A stretch of 64,000 nt of DNA from Maribacter zhoushanensis. Lineage in GTDB: Bacteria > Bacteroidota > Bacteroidia > Flavobacteriales > Flavobacteriaceae. This document shows, piece by piece, positions 46,764 to 55,433 of this stretch. The stretch covers positions 620,001 to 684,000 of the forward strand of contig NZ_JARKMR010000002.1 of assembly GCF_029350975.1 (NCBI RefSeq), read 5' to 3'. Under the pieces are notes generated by a model that saw nothing but the letters and a program-made list of their open reading frames with translations, made no database searches and was not told where the DNA came from. Both the position numbers and the translations under genes were made by a program. Position 1 is the stretch's first letter. Each line of letters begins with the position of its first letter.

Positions 46764-47342
46764 ATGAAAGAATTTATTACGGAACATAATAATGAGCTTA
46801 TCTACAGTCTCATTACTTTAATTGTTATTCTTGTATTAAAATTTTTGTTTACTACTGCTGTAAGAAAGGTTAGTAAAATAAGTGATTTCAATCCTGTTAG
46901 AACCAACCTGATAATCAAGTTTGTTAATATTGCCCTGTCCGTAATTGCCATAGTTGCACTTACATTGGTTTGGAGTGTAAATTATCAAGATTTAGGGGTA
47001 ATGCTATCCTCTGTATTTGCCGTTATTGGCGTGGCATTATTTGCACAATGGTCTATTTTAAGTAACATAACCGCAGGTGTTATTATTTTCTTTTCTTTTC
47101 CATTCAAAATTGGCAATACCATACGTATTCTGGACAAAGAATTATTAGACCCGAATAATACAGATTTGGACAAATTCGTAATTGAGGATATTAGAGCCTT
47201 TCACCTGCATTTAAGAAGAAGTAACGGTGAAATTTTGACCTACCCTAATAACCTTTTACTTCAAAAAGGGGTTATTCTAATATCTACCTATCAACAAGGT
47301 GAGTTTATAAGTGTTGAAGAACAGGAAGACCAAACCACATGA
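46764..47342 (+). CDS. Small MscS-family mechanosensitive channel
   Basis: A 192-residue protein with three membrane helices (about 12-32, 48-68 and 75-100). The last is the Gly/Ala-rich pore helix (A-V-I-G-V-A-L-F-A-Q-W-S-I-L-S-N-I). It is followed by the MscS beta domain (F-P-F-K-I-G-N-T-I-R-I). The alpha/beta C-terminal cage domain is absent, as in minimal MscS relatives. It would release solutes on osmotic downshift. It is last in the DUF2520-to-MscS operon. Confidence 0.88.
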   Translation: MKEFITEHNNELIYSLITLIVILVLKFLFTTAVRKVSKISDFNPVRTNLIIKFVNIALSVIAIVALTLVWSVNYQDLGVMLSSVFAVIGVALFAQWSILSNITAGVIIFFSFPFKIGNTIRILDKELLDPNNTDLDKFVIEDIRAFHLHLRRSNGEILTYPNNLLLQKGVILISTYQQGEFISVEEQEDQTT

Positions 47343-47391
47343 TTTTGTTAAAGAAGTTGTAAAAACAAGTATGCTTAGTACCTAATCTTAT

Positions 47392-47399
47392 TATATTTG
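47392..47399 (+). promoter_or_regulatory. -7 box before the PIG-L gene
   Basis: TATATTTG matches TAnnTTTG, 25 bases before the ATG. No upstream TTG is at the right distance. Confidence 0.35.
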
Positions 47400-47424
47400 G
47401 AATTACTACCAAAACCAACATAAA

Positions 47425-49956
47425 ATGCGTTATTTATTAGGGTTTATAACCTCTAGTCTTTTTGTACTCAGCACCCTCAAAGCCCAAAACCCTAAAAGTA
47501 GTTCTGCCACAGATATTTATCACTCCATCGAAAAACTGAATTTTCTTGGAACAGCACTTTACATTGCAGCTCACCCAGATGATGAAAACACACGTTTAAT
47601 CGCTTATTTGGCAAATGATGTCAAGGCTAGAACAGGTTATTTATCCTTAACCAGAGGTGATGGTGGACAAAATTTAATTGGACCGGAATTACGTGAGCTT
47701 TTGGGAGTATTACGAACACAAGAACTACTTGCCGCAAGACGTGTTGACGGTGGCGAACAATTTTTTAGCCGCGCAAATGATTTTGGATATTCCAAACAAC
47801 CCAGCGAAACCTTAAAAATTTGGAACAAAGAAGATATTCTTGCTGATGTTGTTAGAACTATACGCAAGTTTAAACCAGATGTTATCATAAATAGATTTGA
47901 CCATAGAACACCTGGCACTACACATGGTCATCATACATCATCGGCAATGCTCAGTTTTGACGCCTTTGACCTTGCCAAGGACACAAACGCCTTTCCAGAA
48001 CAATTATCATCAACCAGCACATGGCAGCCAAGAAGACTATTTTTTAATACCTCTTGGTGGTTTTACGGTAGTCAAGAAAAATTTAAAGCGGCGGATAAAA
48101 CTAATCTTCTGCATATGGATGTAGGCACCTACTACCCTATTTTAGGCAAGTCTAACAATGAAATTGCCTCATTGGCAAGCAGCCAACATCTTTGCCAAGG
48201 TTTTGGAAGACTAAGTTCAAGAGGTTCAGAAGATGAGTATATAGAATTACTAAAAGGCGATTTACCAAAAGACAAATCTGATCCTTTCGATGGCATAGAT
48301 ACTACTTGGAATAGAATTGATGGCGGAAAGGCAATTGGCGATATTCTTTATGATGTACAAGAAAATTTCAATTTTAAAAATCCAACGGTTCATTTACCAG
48401 AATTATTAGAAGCATATCAGTTATTGAAAAATGTTACTGATGAACATTGGAAGAATTTAAAAATAACGGAATTAACTACCATTATTTCTGCAATATCAGG
48501 ATTACACTTAGAGGCTTTTACAAAAACCTCGTTTACAAACCCTGGTCAACATGTAGATGTTCAAATTCAAGCATTGAACAGAAGTGATATTAAGGTTGAA
48601 CTAAAATCGGTATTTCTTAATGAGCAGAATACGAATATTGAAAATAGTATCTTAAAGAACAATCAATTATTAGAAAAGAAAATTGATTTAGATATTCCGG
48701 TTTCCACAAATTTCACAAGCCATTATTGGTTGATGGAAAAAGGAACTTTAGGCACATATACTGTTAAGAATACAGAATTGATAGGCAAACCAGAAACTCC
48801 AAGAGCTTTTAATGCAACATTCAATTTGACTATAAATGGAGTATCCATTCCTTTTACAAAACCGGTTGTTTACAAATATGCTAAACCAGATAAAGGAGAA
48901 ATATATCAACCTTTTGAAGTCGTACCAGAGGCTACCGCAAGCTTTACAGATAAGGTTTTAATTTTTGCTGATGCATCTCAAAAGAAAATACCAGTTACCA
49001 TCAAGGCACATAAGGACAGTATCTCTGGAACTATAGAGTTAAAATATGGTAAGGAATGGCAAGTAGATAATAAATCACAACAGTTTTCAATTGCTAAAAA
49101 AGGTGATGAACAAACCGTTTACTTTACATTGACACCACCAGCCACTGAAAATGAAAGTAGCATCTCTCCCATTATTAAATTAAACGGTAAAGAAATAACC
49201 AAAGAACTTGTAAATATTGCCTATGACCATGTACCTACCCAAACGGTACTGTTACCTTCAGAAACCAAGGTTGTGCGTTTAAATATTCAAAAAGCAGGTG
49301 AAAACATTGGTTACATAATGGGTGCAGGTGATGAAGTACCTACAAGTTTAGAACAAATTGGCTATAATGTTCAACTCATAGACCCTTCAACAATTACAGA
49401 TGAATCGCTAAAAAAATATGACGCAGTTGTTTTAGGCATTAGAGCTTATAATGTAGTAGATGAGCTAAAATTTAAGCAACGCTTTATATTAGATTATGCA
49501 AAAAATGGCGGTACGGTAATTGTTCAATACAACACAGCTAGTAGATGGGGCGCTCAATTTGAAAATATTGCTCCTTATGACCTTGAAATCTCTAGAGACC
49601 GTGTTACCAATGAAAATTCTGATGTAAAGATTATCGCAAAAGATAATTCGCTTGTACATTTTCCAAATGAAATTGACGAAAGTGATTTTAATGGTTGGGT
49701 TCAAGAAAGAGGCTTATATTTTCCTAATAAATGGAGTGAAAAATTTACACCTGTTCTAGAAATGCACGATGAAGGAGAAGAATCAACAAAAGGAAGCCTA
49801 TTAATTGCCCCATACGGAAAGGGAAACTATATTTATACCGGACTGAGCTTTTTTAGAGAATTACCAGTGGGCGTTCCTGGTGCATATAAACTGTTCTCTA
49901 ACATGCTATCCGTTGGAAAGGATAAAGTAGAAACAAAAGCCAAAATCAAAGGATGA
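47425..49956 (+). CDS. Exported PIG-L family deacetylase, multidomain
   Basis: An 843-residue secreted protein (signal ending T-L-K-A-Q). Residues about 35-280 are a PIG-L/LmbE zinc deacetylase domain with A-A-H-P-D-D-E-N-T and T-H-G-H-H-T-S-S. The middle is beta-rich. The end (about 610-830) looks like a ThuA/glutamine-amidotransferase-type fold (D-A-V-V-L-G-I-R-A-Y-N; G-G-T-V-I-V-Q-Y-N-T). Such proteins may deacetylate amino sugars outside the cell. Its stop overlaps the next small gene by four bases, and a symporter and galactokinase follow. Confidence 0.85.
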   Translation: MRYLLGFITSSLFVLSTLKAQNPKSSSATDIYHSIEKLNFLGTALYIAAHPDDENTRLIAYLANDVKARTGYLSLTRGDGGQNLIGPELRELLGVLRTQELLAARRVDGGEQFFSRANDFGYSKQPSETLKIWNKEDILADVVRTIRKFKPDVIINRFDHRTPGTTHGHHTSSAMLSFDAFDLAKDTNAFPEQLSSTSTWQPRRLFFNTSWWFYGSQEKFKAADKTNLLHMDVGTYYPILGKSNNEIASLASSQHLCQGFGRLSSRGSEDEYIELLKGDLPKDKSDPFDGIDTTWNRIDGGKAIGDILYDVQENFNFKNPTVHLPELLEAYQLLKNVTDEHWKNLKITELTTIISAISGLHLEAFTKTSFTNPGQHVDVQIQALNRSDIKVELKSVFLNEQNTNIENSILKNNQLLEKKIDLDIPVSTNFTSHYWLMEKGTLGTYTVKNTELIGKPETPRAFNATFNLTINGVSIPFTKPVVYKYAKPDKGEIYQPFEVVPEATASFTDKVLIFADASQKKIPVTIKAHKDSISGTIELKYGKEWQVDNKSQQFSIAKKGDEQTVYFTLTPPATENESSISPIIKLNGKEITKELVNIAYDHVPTQTVLLPSETKVVRLNIQKAGENIGYIMGAGDEVPTSLEQIGYNVQLIDPSTITDESLKKYDAVVLGIRAYNVVDELKFKQRFILDYAKNGGTVIVQYNTASRWGAQFENIAPYDLEISRDRVTNENSDVKIIAKDNSLVHFPNEIDESDFNGWVQERGLYFPNKWSEKFTPVLEMHDEGEESTKGSLLIAPYGKGNYIYTGLSFFRELPVGVPGAYKLFSNMLSVGKDKVETKAKIKG

Positions 49957-50066
49957 GTAAAGAACGAGATGAAAATAAAACTTGGAAAAAAGAGTATAGC
50001 ATTGTACTGGTGCTAAATCTCATATATGTTCTTATTTTCTATTATGTAATGACTTCATTCAATTAA
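49953..50066 (+). CDS. 37-residue single-helix membrane peptide
   Basis: An ATGA overlap with the PIG-L stop starts a 37-codon frame ending one base before the symporter ATG. The product has a charged N-terminus (M-S-K-E-R-D-E-N-K-T-W-K-K-E-Y) and one hydrophobic helix (S-I-V-L-V-L-N-L-I-Y-V-L-I-F-Y-Y-V). The perfect fit between two genes and the clean membrane topology support it being real. It is reminiscent of small accessory subunits of sodium:solute symporters such as the DUF4212 proteins, but shorter. No homology is claimed. Confidence 0.75.
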   Translation: MSKERDENKTWKKEYSIVLVLNLIYVLIFYYVMTSFN

Positions 50067-50067
50067 T

Positions 50068-51804
50068 ATGGAAGGATTAGATTGGATTATTCTTGCTGGC
50101 ACACTTCTTTTCATCGTTGTGTATGGAGTTTGGAAAACAAAAGGAAGTAAAAATGTAGATGACTACGTTCGTGGTGGCAGCGAATCTAAATGGTGGACTA
50201 TTGGTCTGTCGGTTATGGCCACCCAAGCCAGTGCCATTACTTTTTTATCTACTCCCGGCCAAGCATTTCATGATGGTATGGGCTTTGTTCAATTCTATTT
50301 TGGACTACCCTTGGCAATGATTATCATTTGCATGGTATTTGTTCCACTTTACCATAAAATGAAGGTTTACACCGCCTATGAATTTTTAGAAGGCAGATTT
50401 GACCTTAAAACCCGTTCTTTAGCAGCTGTCTTATTTTTAATACAAAGAGGATTAGCGGCAGGTATTACTATTTTTGCACCTTCAATTATTCTATCTGCAG
50501 TTCTTGGATGGGATTTACGCACCTTAAACATCATACTTGGTTCATTAGTGATAATATATACCGTATCTGGTGGTACTAAAGCTGTTAGCGTTACTCAAAA
50601 ACAGCAAATGTTTATTATTATGACGGGTATGTTTATCACATTCTTTTTCATATTAGGCTATTTACCATCAGATATTACCTTTAGTAAAGCAATGAAAATT
50701 GCAGGTGCCAGTAACAAATTAGAAGTTTTAAATTTTGATTTAGATACGTCAAGCAGGTATACAGTTTGGAGTGGAATTACCGGCGGACTTTTTCTGTTTT
50801 TAGCATATTTTGGCACAGACCAAAGTCAAGTGCAACGTTATCTATCCGGTAAATCTGTAAGAGAAAGTCAGCTTGGTCTAATCTTCAATGCTGTCCTGAA
50901 AATACCAATGCAATTTTTTATTCTTTTGGTAGGTGTAATGGTATTTGTATTCTATCAATACAATCCTTCACCATTAAACTTTAATCCGTCTGCAACACAA
51001 GCGGTGATGGAATCTAGTTACGCTGAAGATTATAAACTACTTCAAGAAGGTCAAATTGCTTTGGAAGCAGAAAAAAGAATAGCTCAAAATAAGTTTTCTG
51101 CTGCATTAGAAATAAAAGAATTTACTGCTGTTGAAGAGGCAAAAAAACAAATAATACGAATTAACCAAAAGGATAGCACTAATCGTATTGCAGCCAAATC
51201 ATTAATAAAACAGGCAAATGACGCTGTTGAAACCAATGATAAAGATTATGTATTTATCCACTTTATATTAAATAATTTACCCACTGGTTTAGTTGGTTTA
51301 TTATTAGCCGTTATTTTATCTGCTGCCATGTCATCAACAGCTTCAGAATTAAATGCATTGGGCACCATTACCGCATTGGACCTTTACAAGCGAAATAGAA
51401 AAACAGAAAACTTATCTGAAGAACACTATGTAAAAGCCTCAAAGTTTTTCACGTTAATTTGGGGAATAGTAGCCATATTAATAGCCTGTGTAGCAAACCT
51501 ATTTGATAATTTAATACAATTAGTGAATATCATTGGTAGTATTTTCTACGGCAATGTTTTAGGTATATTCTTAATTGCTTTTTTCTTTAAGTTTATAAAA
51601 GGAAATGCTGTTTTCTTCGCAGCAGTGGTCACACAGATTATCATATGTATTATCTATTATTACTTAATTCATATTTATCCTACCGGTCAGGAAAAGTTAG
51701 GATATCTATGGCTTAACTTTTTTGGTGCAGCTTTGGTCATCGTTATATCATTTATATTTGAAGCCTTTGACCGCATGTTAAAAAAACCATTAGCCACCAA
51801 CTAA
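50068..51804 (+). CDS. Sodium:solute symporter (SSS family)
   Basis: A 578-residue transporter with about 13-14 membrane helices. Family hallmarks include W-W-T-I-G-L-S-V-M-A-T-Q-A-S-A near residue 45, the sugar-transporter-like Y-T-V-S-G-G-T-K-A near 170, and A-M-S-S-T-A-S-E-L-N-A near 425. A hydrophilic, coiled-coil-like insert of about 80 residues (roughly 310-390) lies between two helices. The adjacent galactokinase suggests a galactose-type substrate (inference). Confidence 0.9.
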   Translation: MEGLDWIILAGTLLFIVVYGVWKTKGSKNVDDYVRGGSESKWWTIGLSVMATQASAITFLSTPGQAFHDGMGFVQFYFGLPLAMIIICMVFVPLYHKMKVYTAYEFLEGRFDLKTRSLAAVLFLIQRGLAAGITIFAPSIILSAVLGWDLRTLNIILGSLVIIYTVSGGTKAVSVTQKQQMFIIMTGMFITFFFILGYLPSDITFSKAMKIAGASNKLEVLNFDLDTSSRYTVWSGITGGLFLFLAYFGTDQSQVQRYLSGKSVRESQLGLIFNAVLKIPMQFFILLVGVMVFVFYQYNPSPLNFNPSATQAVMESSYAEDYKLLQEGQIALEAEKRIAQNKFSAALEIKEFTAVEEAKKQIIRINQKDSTNRIAAKSLIKQANDAVETNDKDYVFIHFILNNLPTGLVGLLLAVILSAAMSSTASELNALGTITALDLYKRNRKTENLSEEHYVKASKFFTLIWGIVAILIACVANLFDNLIQLVNIIGSIFYGNVLGIFLIAFFFKFIKGNAVFFAAVVTQIIICIIYYYLIHIYPTGQEKLGYLWLNFFGAALVIVISFIFEAFDRMLKKPLATN

Positions 51805-51823
51805 GAATAACACACAACTATTA

Positions 51824-52981
51824 ATGATACATAAAGAAATAGCGTCCTATTTTAAAGAAAATTATACCAATAAGCCTACAATAATAAAAGCCCCCGGAAG
51901 AATTAATCTAATTGGTGAACATACTGATTATAATGAAGGCTTAGTACTACCCGCTTCTATTGAAAAAGGCATTTATTTTGCCGTAGCAAGTAATGATAAA
52001 AACAGAATTCAAGTTGAAACCTTTTTAACTCAGCCAGAAAAAATTGTTTTTCAATTAAATGGTGAGCATAATATATTTAAATCGTTTTGGGGCAACTATT
52101 TTAAGGCAATTATAGAAATACTTGTTGAAAAAGAATATCCTCTAAAAGGAATGGATTGCGTTTTTGGCGGAGATATACCTATAGGGTCAGGACTCTCATC
52201 TTCTGCAGCATTATGCTGTGGTTTTATATATGCAATTACCAAAGTATCAGATAAGAAAATTTCAAGAGAAGATATTGCATTAATTGCACAAGAAGCAGAA
52301 CATAAAATAGGATTAAATTGTGGGTTAATGGATCAATATGCCGTTCTATTTGGCAAAAAAGGCAATGCCTTTTTCTTAGATTGCAAAGACCTTAGCCACA
52401 GTTACATTCCCATTAATTTAGAGGGTTATAGCTGGGTTTTAGTGAATTCTAACATCAAACATAATTTAGCTGTAGATTCTGAATACAATAAAAGGCGTGT
52501 TTCTTGTGAAAACATTGTAAAGCAAGTTCAAAAACATAGACCAGAAATAACATCTTTAAGAGATGTGACCTTAGAAGACCTATCTACTGTTAAAAATGAT
52601 GTGAGTGCTATTGATGCCCAACGCGCCAAGTATGTAATTGAAGAAAATAATCGTGTACGTAAAATGATGAAGGTACTAACGGATGGCGATGCAAATGCTG
52701 TTGGTGCTGTTTTAAAAGAAGGTCACTGGGCGATGTCCAAAGAGTATGAAATTACCACAAGTGAATTAGATGCACTGGTTAAAATTGGTGAAAACTTAGA
52801 TGGAGTTTTAGGTTCTAGAATGATGGGAGGCGGATTTGGTGGTTGTACCATTAATCTAATGAAAACAGAAAATCTAGATACAGGTATAAAATCTATGCTA
52901 AAACAATATAAAGAACAAACCAATATTGATGCCGAATATTACCATTTAGCAATTGATGACGGAGTTAAAATGTTCGAATAA
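51824..52981 (+). CDS. galK: Galactokinase
   Basis: A 385-residue GHMP kinase that phosphorylates galactose at C1 in the Leloir pathway. The signature G-R-I-N-L-I-G-E-H-T-D-Y-N is near residue 26, the ATP loop is I-G-S-G-L-S-S-S-A-A-L, and motif III is M-G-G-G-F-G-G-C. It starts 20 bases after the symporter, so import and first catabolic step are coupled. galT and galE are not present here. Confidence 0.95.
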   Translation: MIHKEIASYFKENYTNKPTIIKAPGRINLIGEHTDYNEGLVLPASIEKGIYFAVASNDKNRIQVETFLTQPEKIVFQLNGEHNIFKSFWGNYFKAIIEILVEKEYPLKGMDCVFGGDIPIGSGLSSSAALCCGFIYAITKVSDKKISREDIALIAQEAEHKIGLNCGLMDQYAVLFGKKGNAFFLDCKDLSHSYIPINLEGYSWVLVNSNIKHNLAVDSEYNKRRVSCENIVKQVQKHRPEITSLRDVTLEDLSTVKNDVSAIDAQRAKYVIEENNRVRKMMKVLTDGDANAVGAVLKEGHWAMSKEYEITTSELDALVKIGENLDGVLGSRMMGGGFGGCTINLMKTENLDTGIKSMLKQYKEQTNIDAEYYHLAIDDGVKMFE

Positions 52982-52998
52982 GGATTAAAAACTACCAT

Positions 52999-53036
52999 AA
53001 AAAAAAGTCCGAGTTTAATAACTCGGACTTTTTTCT
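52999..53036. terminator. Bidirectional terminator
   Basis: AAAGTCCGAGTT and AACTCGGACTTT around TAAT, flanked by A and T runs, separate galK and the convergent DUF2911 gene. Confidence 0.9.
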
Positions 53037-53052
53037 TTTATAATAATACTAA

Positions 53053-53898
53053 TTATTTAGAACTCCACTCTTTAATAGAATCATTGTTCATTTTAATATA
53101 ATCATTGTTACCAGCTGCAGTGGCACCAACTAATGATTTTTTAGCAGCTTCAATTGCTCCTTTTTTATCACCCGCTTTTGCTAAGATTAATGATTGTTGT
53201 CTTAGTTGCCAAAATGCTGGTTTTTCAGTCATGGACATAGCTTTGTCCATCCACTCTTTTGCTTTATTAATATCTTTTCCTTCGCTAGAATAGTACACTG
53301 CAGCTGCGTAGTAATCACCAGCAGATGGTCCGTTCAAAGCCTTATCAATACTACTCATTACAGTAGCATCCGTATCAACAGTAAAAGGAATTGCAACATA
53401 TGTATTTTCCCAAATGATACCAATATTAGCACCATTACTTGTTACATCATCAAAAGTGATCGTAAAAGTTTCAACAGGCATTTCAATGTTGTAGACCGGT
53501 GCAGATAACTTAGCTACTACTTTGCTTTCTTCCCAGTTACTTGGTGTACCACCACCTACGGTGTCAGTATAAATAAAAACTTCCCAATTAGAAGCTCCTG
53601 GCTTAGTAAAAATAGAATATGTTCCCGCTTTTACTTCCTTACCCGCAATAGTTACGTCAGCATCAAAAGTTACCAAGGTATAACCATTTGCCCCAGTTCT
53701 CCATAATTTATCAAAAGGTACTAAGTTACCAAACACTTTTCTACCTCTCATAGAAGGTCTAGAGTAGTCAATGCTTACTTCTGTTAAACCTACAATTTGT
53801 ATAATTTTTGCAGCCGGACTTGGTGCAGGTGTATTTATTTGTGCCTCAACAGTTAAGGAAGCAACAATTGCTAATAAAAAGAGTACTACTTTGTTCAT
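53053..53898 (-). CDS. DUF2911 domain exported protein
   Basis: A 281-residue protein with signal peptide (ending V-E-A-Q). A DUF2911 domain spans about 25-180: D-Y-S-R-P-S-M-R-G-R-K-V-F-G and D-K-L-W-R-T-G-A-N. A C-terminal part (about 200-281) resembles helical repeat or TPR sequence. DUF2911 proteins are common in Bacteroidota and have no known function. A box TAGTTTTG at 53934-53927 (minus strand) may be its promoter. Confidence 0.85.
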   Translation of the reverse strand: MNKVVLFLLAIVASLTVEAQINTPAPSPAAKIIQIVGLTEVSIDYSRPSMRGRKVFGNLVPFDKLWRTGANGYTLVTFDADVTIAGKEVKAGTYSIFTKPGASNWEVFIYTDTVGGGTPSNWEESKVVAKLSAPVYNIEMPVETFTITFDDVTSNGANIGIIWENTYVAIPFTVDTDATVMSSIDKALNGPSAGDYYAAAVYYSSEGKDINKAKEWMDKAMSMTEKPAFWQLRQQSLILAKAGDKKGAIEAAKKSLVGATAAGNNDYIKMNNDSIKEWSSK

Positions 53899-53926
53899 GA
53901 TTGTTTTACTGATTAGTTATTTCTAG

Positions 53927-53934
53927 CAAAACTA
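53927..53934 (-). promoter_or_regulatory. -7 box before the DUF2911 gene
   Basis: TAGTTTTG on the minus strand matches TAnnTTTG, 28 bases before the ATG. The nearest upstream TTG is 27 bases away, too far. Confidence 0.3.
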
Positions 53935-53975
53935 ATTATAAAGGAGGGGTAGAAATGTTAACAATTTCTTAAATA

Positions 53976-55262
53976 CTAATAAACAGCAAAAGAAGTAGCT
54001 ACTACACCATCTTCTAAAAATAAAGCCAAGTAGTAAATAGAAGATTCTAAATGATAGGATATGATTCCTTTCTTACCTATATCTCCGGTATTTTGCCATA
54101 CTTCTTTACCAGTAACGTCATAAATCACCTGTCCAAAAACTGTTTTATCAGTTGTGATAGCGTAATAATAGCGACTAGAGACATTATCTCTATATATAAT
54201 CAATTCATCTTCTTTACCGGTATTTTCAGGAAACACAGGTAATATTGGATCTTCAGGATTTTCAGATTCTTCTGGAATTTCAGGTTCAGCAGGGTTCTCA
54301 GGTTCTTCTAGGTTATCAGGAACCTCTGGCTCTTCTGGATTCTCTGGTTCCTGAGGGTTTTCAGGTTCCTCTGGTTCTGTAGGTTCTTCTTCTATAGTCG
54401 GTATCTGAAAAGAAAACAATCTTGAAGTTGACTCAATAGTAGGCGTTTGCCTAGAATAATACTCCGAAGAGAAATAGTAATTTTCTTCACTAGTCTGGGT
54501 TAATCCTTCCGCTTGAATAAAATTAAGTCCTAATGATTGTTGTATATACCCTTCAAAAACAGCATTAAAATTTAAATGCTCCACAACACCAACAAACGGA
54601 CTTAGAATAGAAGAATAACCAATTATCACTAATCTATTAGACTCCGTATCATAAGTTGCATCTGTAATTAGTCCTATATCATCTATAGCGCCTACCCTAC
54701 TTGCTACATATGTGCCCGGAAATTTTGAAAATTCATAAGCAACTGACCCTAAAGATTTCCATTGTTTGGTCAAGACCACTAAACGATCGTCAATCACAAA
54801 AAATGCTTCTGCATCCCAATCACTATTTCCAGAATTTTCGAAATCCTGTTGGTCTTCATAAGAGAAATTAATGGTTTCAGCAGACACCGTATTAGCATTT
54901 AAAAAATCTTCTTTTAAAATTCTATGAACCGCCAAATCTTTTCTAGTCCCCACATTATTGCCAAAATCACCTATATAGATATATTCATCATCTTGTGATA
55001 TAGCTTCCCAATCAATATTGGTAACGTTACTGATAATTACCCTTCTAATAATTGAAAGTGATTGTAAATCTATCTCATATAATACAGCTTCATTACCAGA
55101 ATCATTATGAGTTATTAGATTACCATTAAAATATAGTAGACCAGATGTTTCAAATACATCATCCGGTAAGTCGCCCACAGTTTGTACATTCTCTTGCGCG
55201 GCTAAAGAAAACGAGCAAATGAAAAGTAATACAGACCAAAACTGTTGAACAAAATGTCTCAT
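53976..55262 (-). CDS. Secreted beta-propeller-like protein with Pro/Glu repeat and T9SS-like end
   Basis: A 428-residue protein with signal peptide (ending S-L-A-A-Q). Residues about 25-290 show repeated beta motifs (I-T-H-N-D-S-G-N-E; Y-I-Y-I-G-D-F-G-N-N-V-G; D-W-D-A-E-A) typical of secreted propeller-like proteins. A repeat of E-x-P triplets rich in Pro, Glu and Asn follows at about 295-350. The last about 70 residues resemble a type A sorting domain of the type IX secretion system (V-I-Y-D-V-T-G-K-E-V-W; S-I-Y-Y-L-A-L). Start set at the ATG at 55262; the longer TTG start adds nothing. Function unknown. Confidence 0.75.
   Translation of the reverse strand: MRHFVQQFWSVLLFICSFSLAAQENVQTVGDLPDDVFETSGLLYFNGNLITHNDSGNEAVLYEIDLQSLSIIRRVIISNVTNIDWEAISQDDEYIYIGDFGNNVGTRKDLAVHRILKEDFLNANTVSAETINFSYEDQQDFENSGNSDWDAEAFFVIDDRLVVLTKQWKSLGSVAYEFSKFPGTYVASRVGAIDDIGLITDATYDTESNRLVIIGYSSILSPFVGVVEHLNFNAVFEGYIQQSLGLNFIQAEGLTQTSEENYYFSSEYYSRQTPTIESTSRLFSFQIPTIEEEPTEPEEPENPQEPENPEEPEVPDNLEEPENPAEPEIPEESENPEDPILPVFPENTGKEDELIIYRDNVSSRYYYAITTDKTVFGQVIYDVTGKEVWQNTGDIGKKGIISYHLESSIYYLALFLEDGVVATSFAVY
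54237..54395 (-). repeat. Coding repeat of Glu/Pro/Asn triplets
   Basis: The segment encodes alternating E-E-P, E-N-P, E-V-P and E-I-P units. It is a flexible acidic stalk between the body and the C-terminal sorting-like domain. Confidence 0.7.
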
Positions 55263-55267
55263 TGTTG

Positions 55268-55295
55268 CAAAATAAACTAGAATAAAGTTAATCAA
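55268..55295 (-). promoter_or_regulatory. Possible promoter with almost no leader
   Basis: On the minus strand, TTG at 55295-55293, a 17-base spacer and TTATTTTG at 55275-55268 (one mismatch to TAnnTTTG). The ATG at 55262 is five bases past the box. Confidence 0.3.
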
Positions 55296-55368
55296 CTGTA
55301 TTTAAGTGACCTAAATTCAATTTAATCGATAAAGTTAATTTTTAAGCTAATAACAAATCATTTTTAAA

Positions 55369-55399
55369 ATTGTTTAACTATTTTTGAATATTGTTAGAC
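55369..55399 (+). promoter_or_regulatory. Direct repeat and -7 box upstream of the photolyase operon
   Basis: ATTGTTTAAC at 55369-55378 and ATTGTTAGAC at 55390-55399 are direct repeats exactly 21 bases apart, two helical turns. A TATTTTTG box at 55379-55386 lies between them. This could be the site of a light- or stress-responsive regulator for the operon at 55434. Confidence 0.4.
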
Positions 55400-55433
55400 A
55401 TATGCTTGAAGAAGCATTTTCATTATTCTATCT

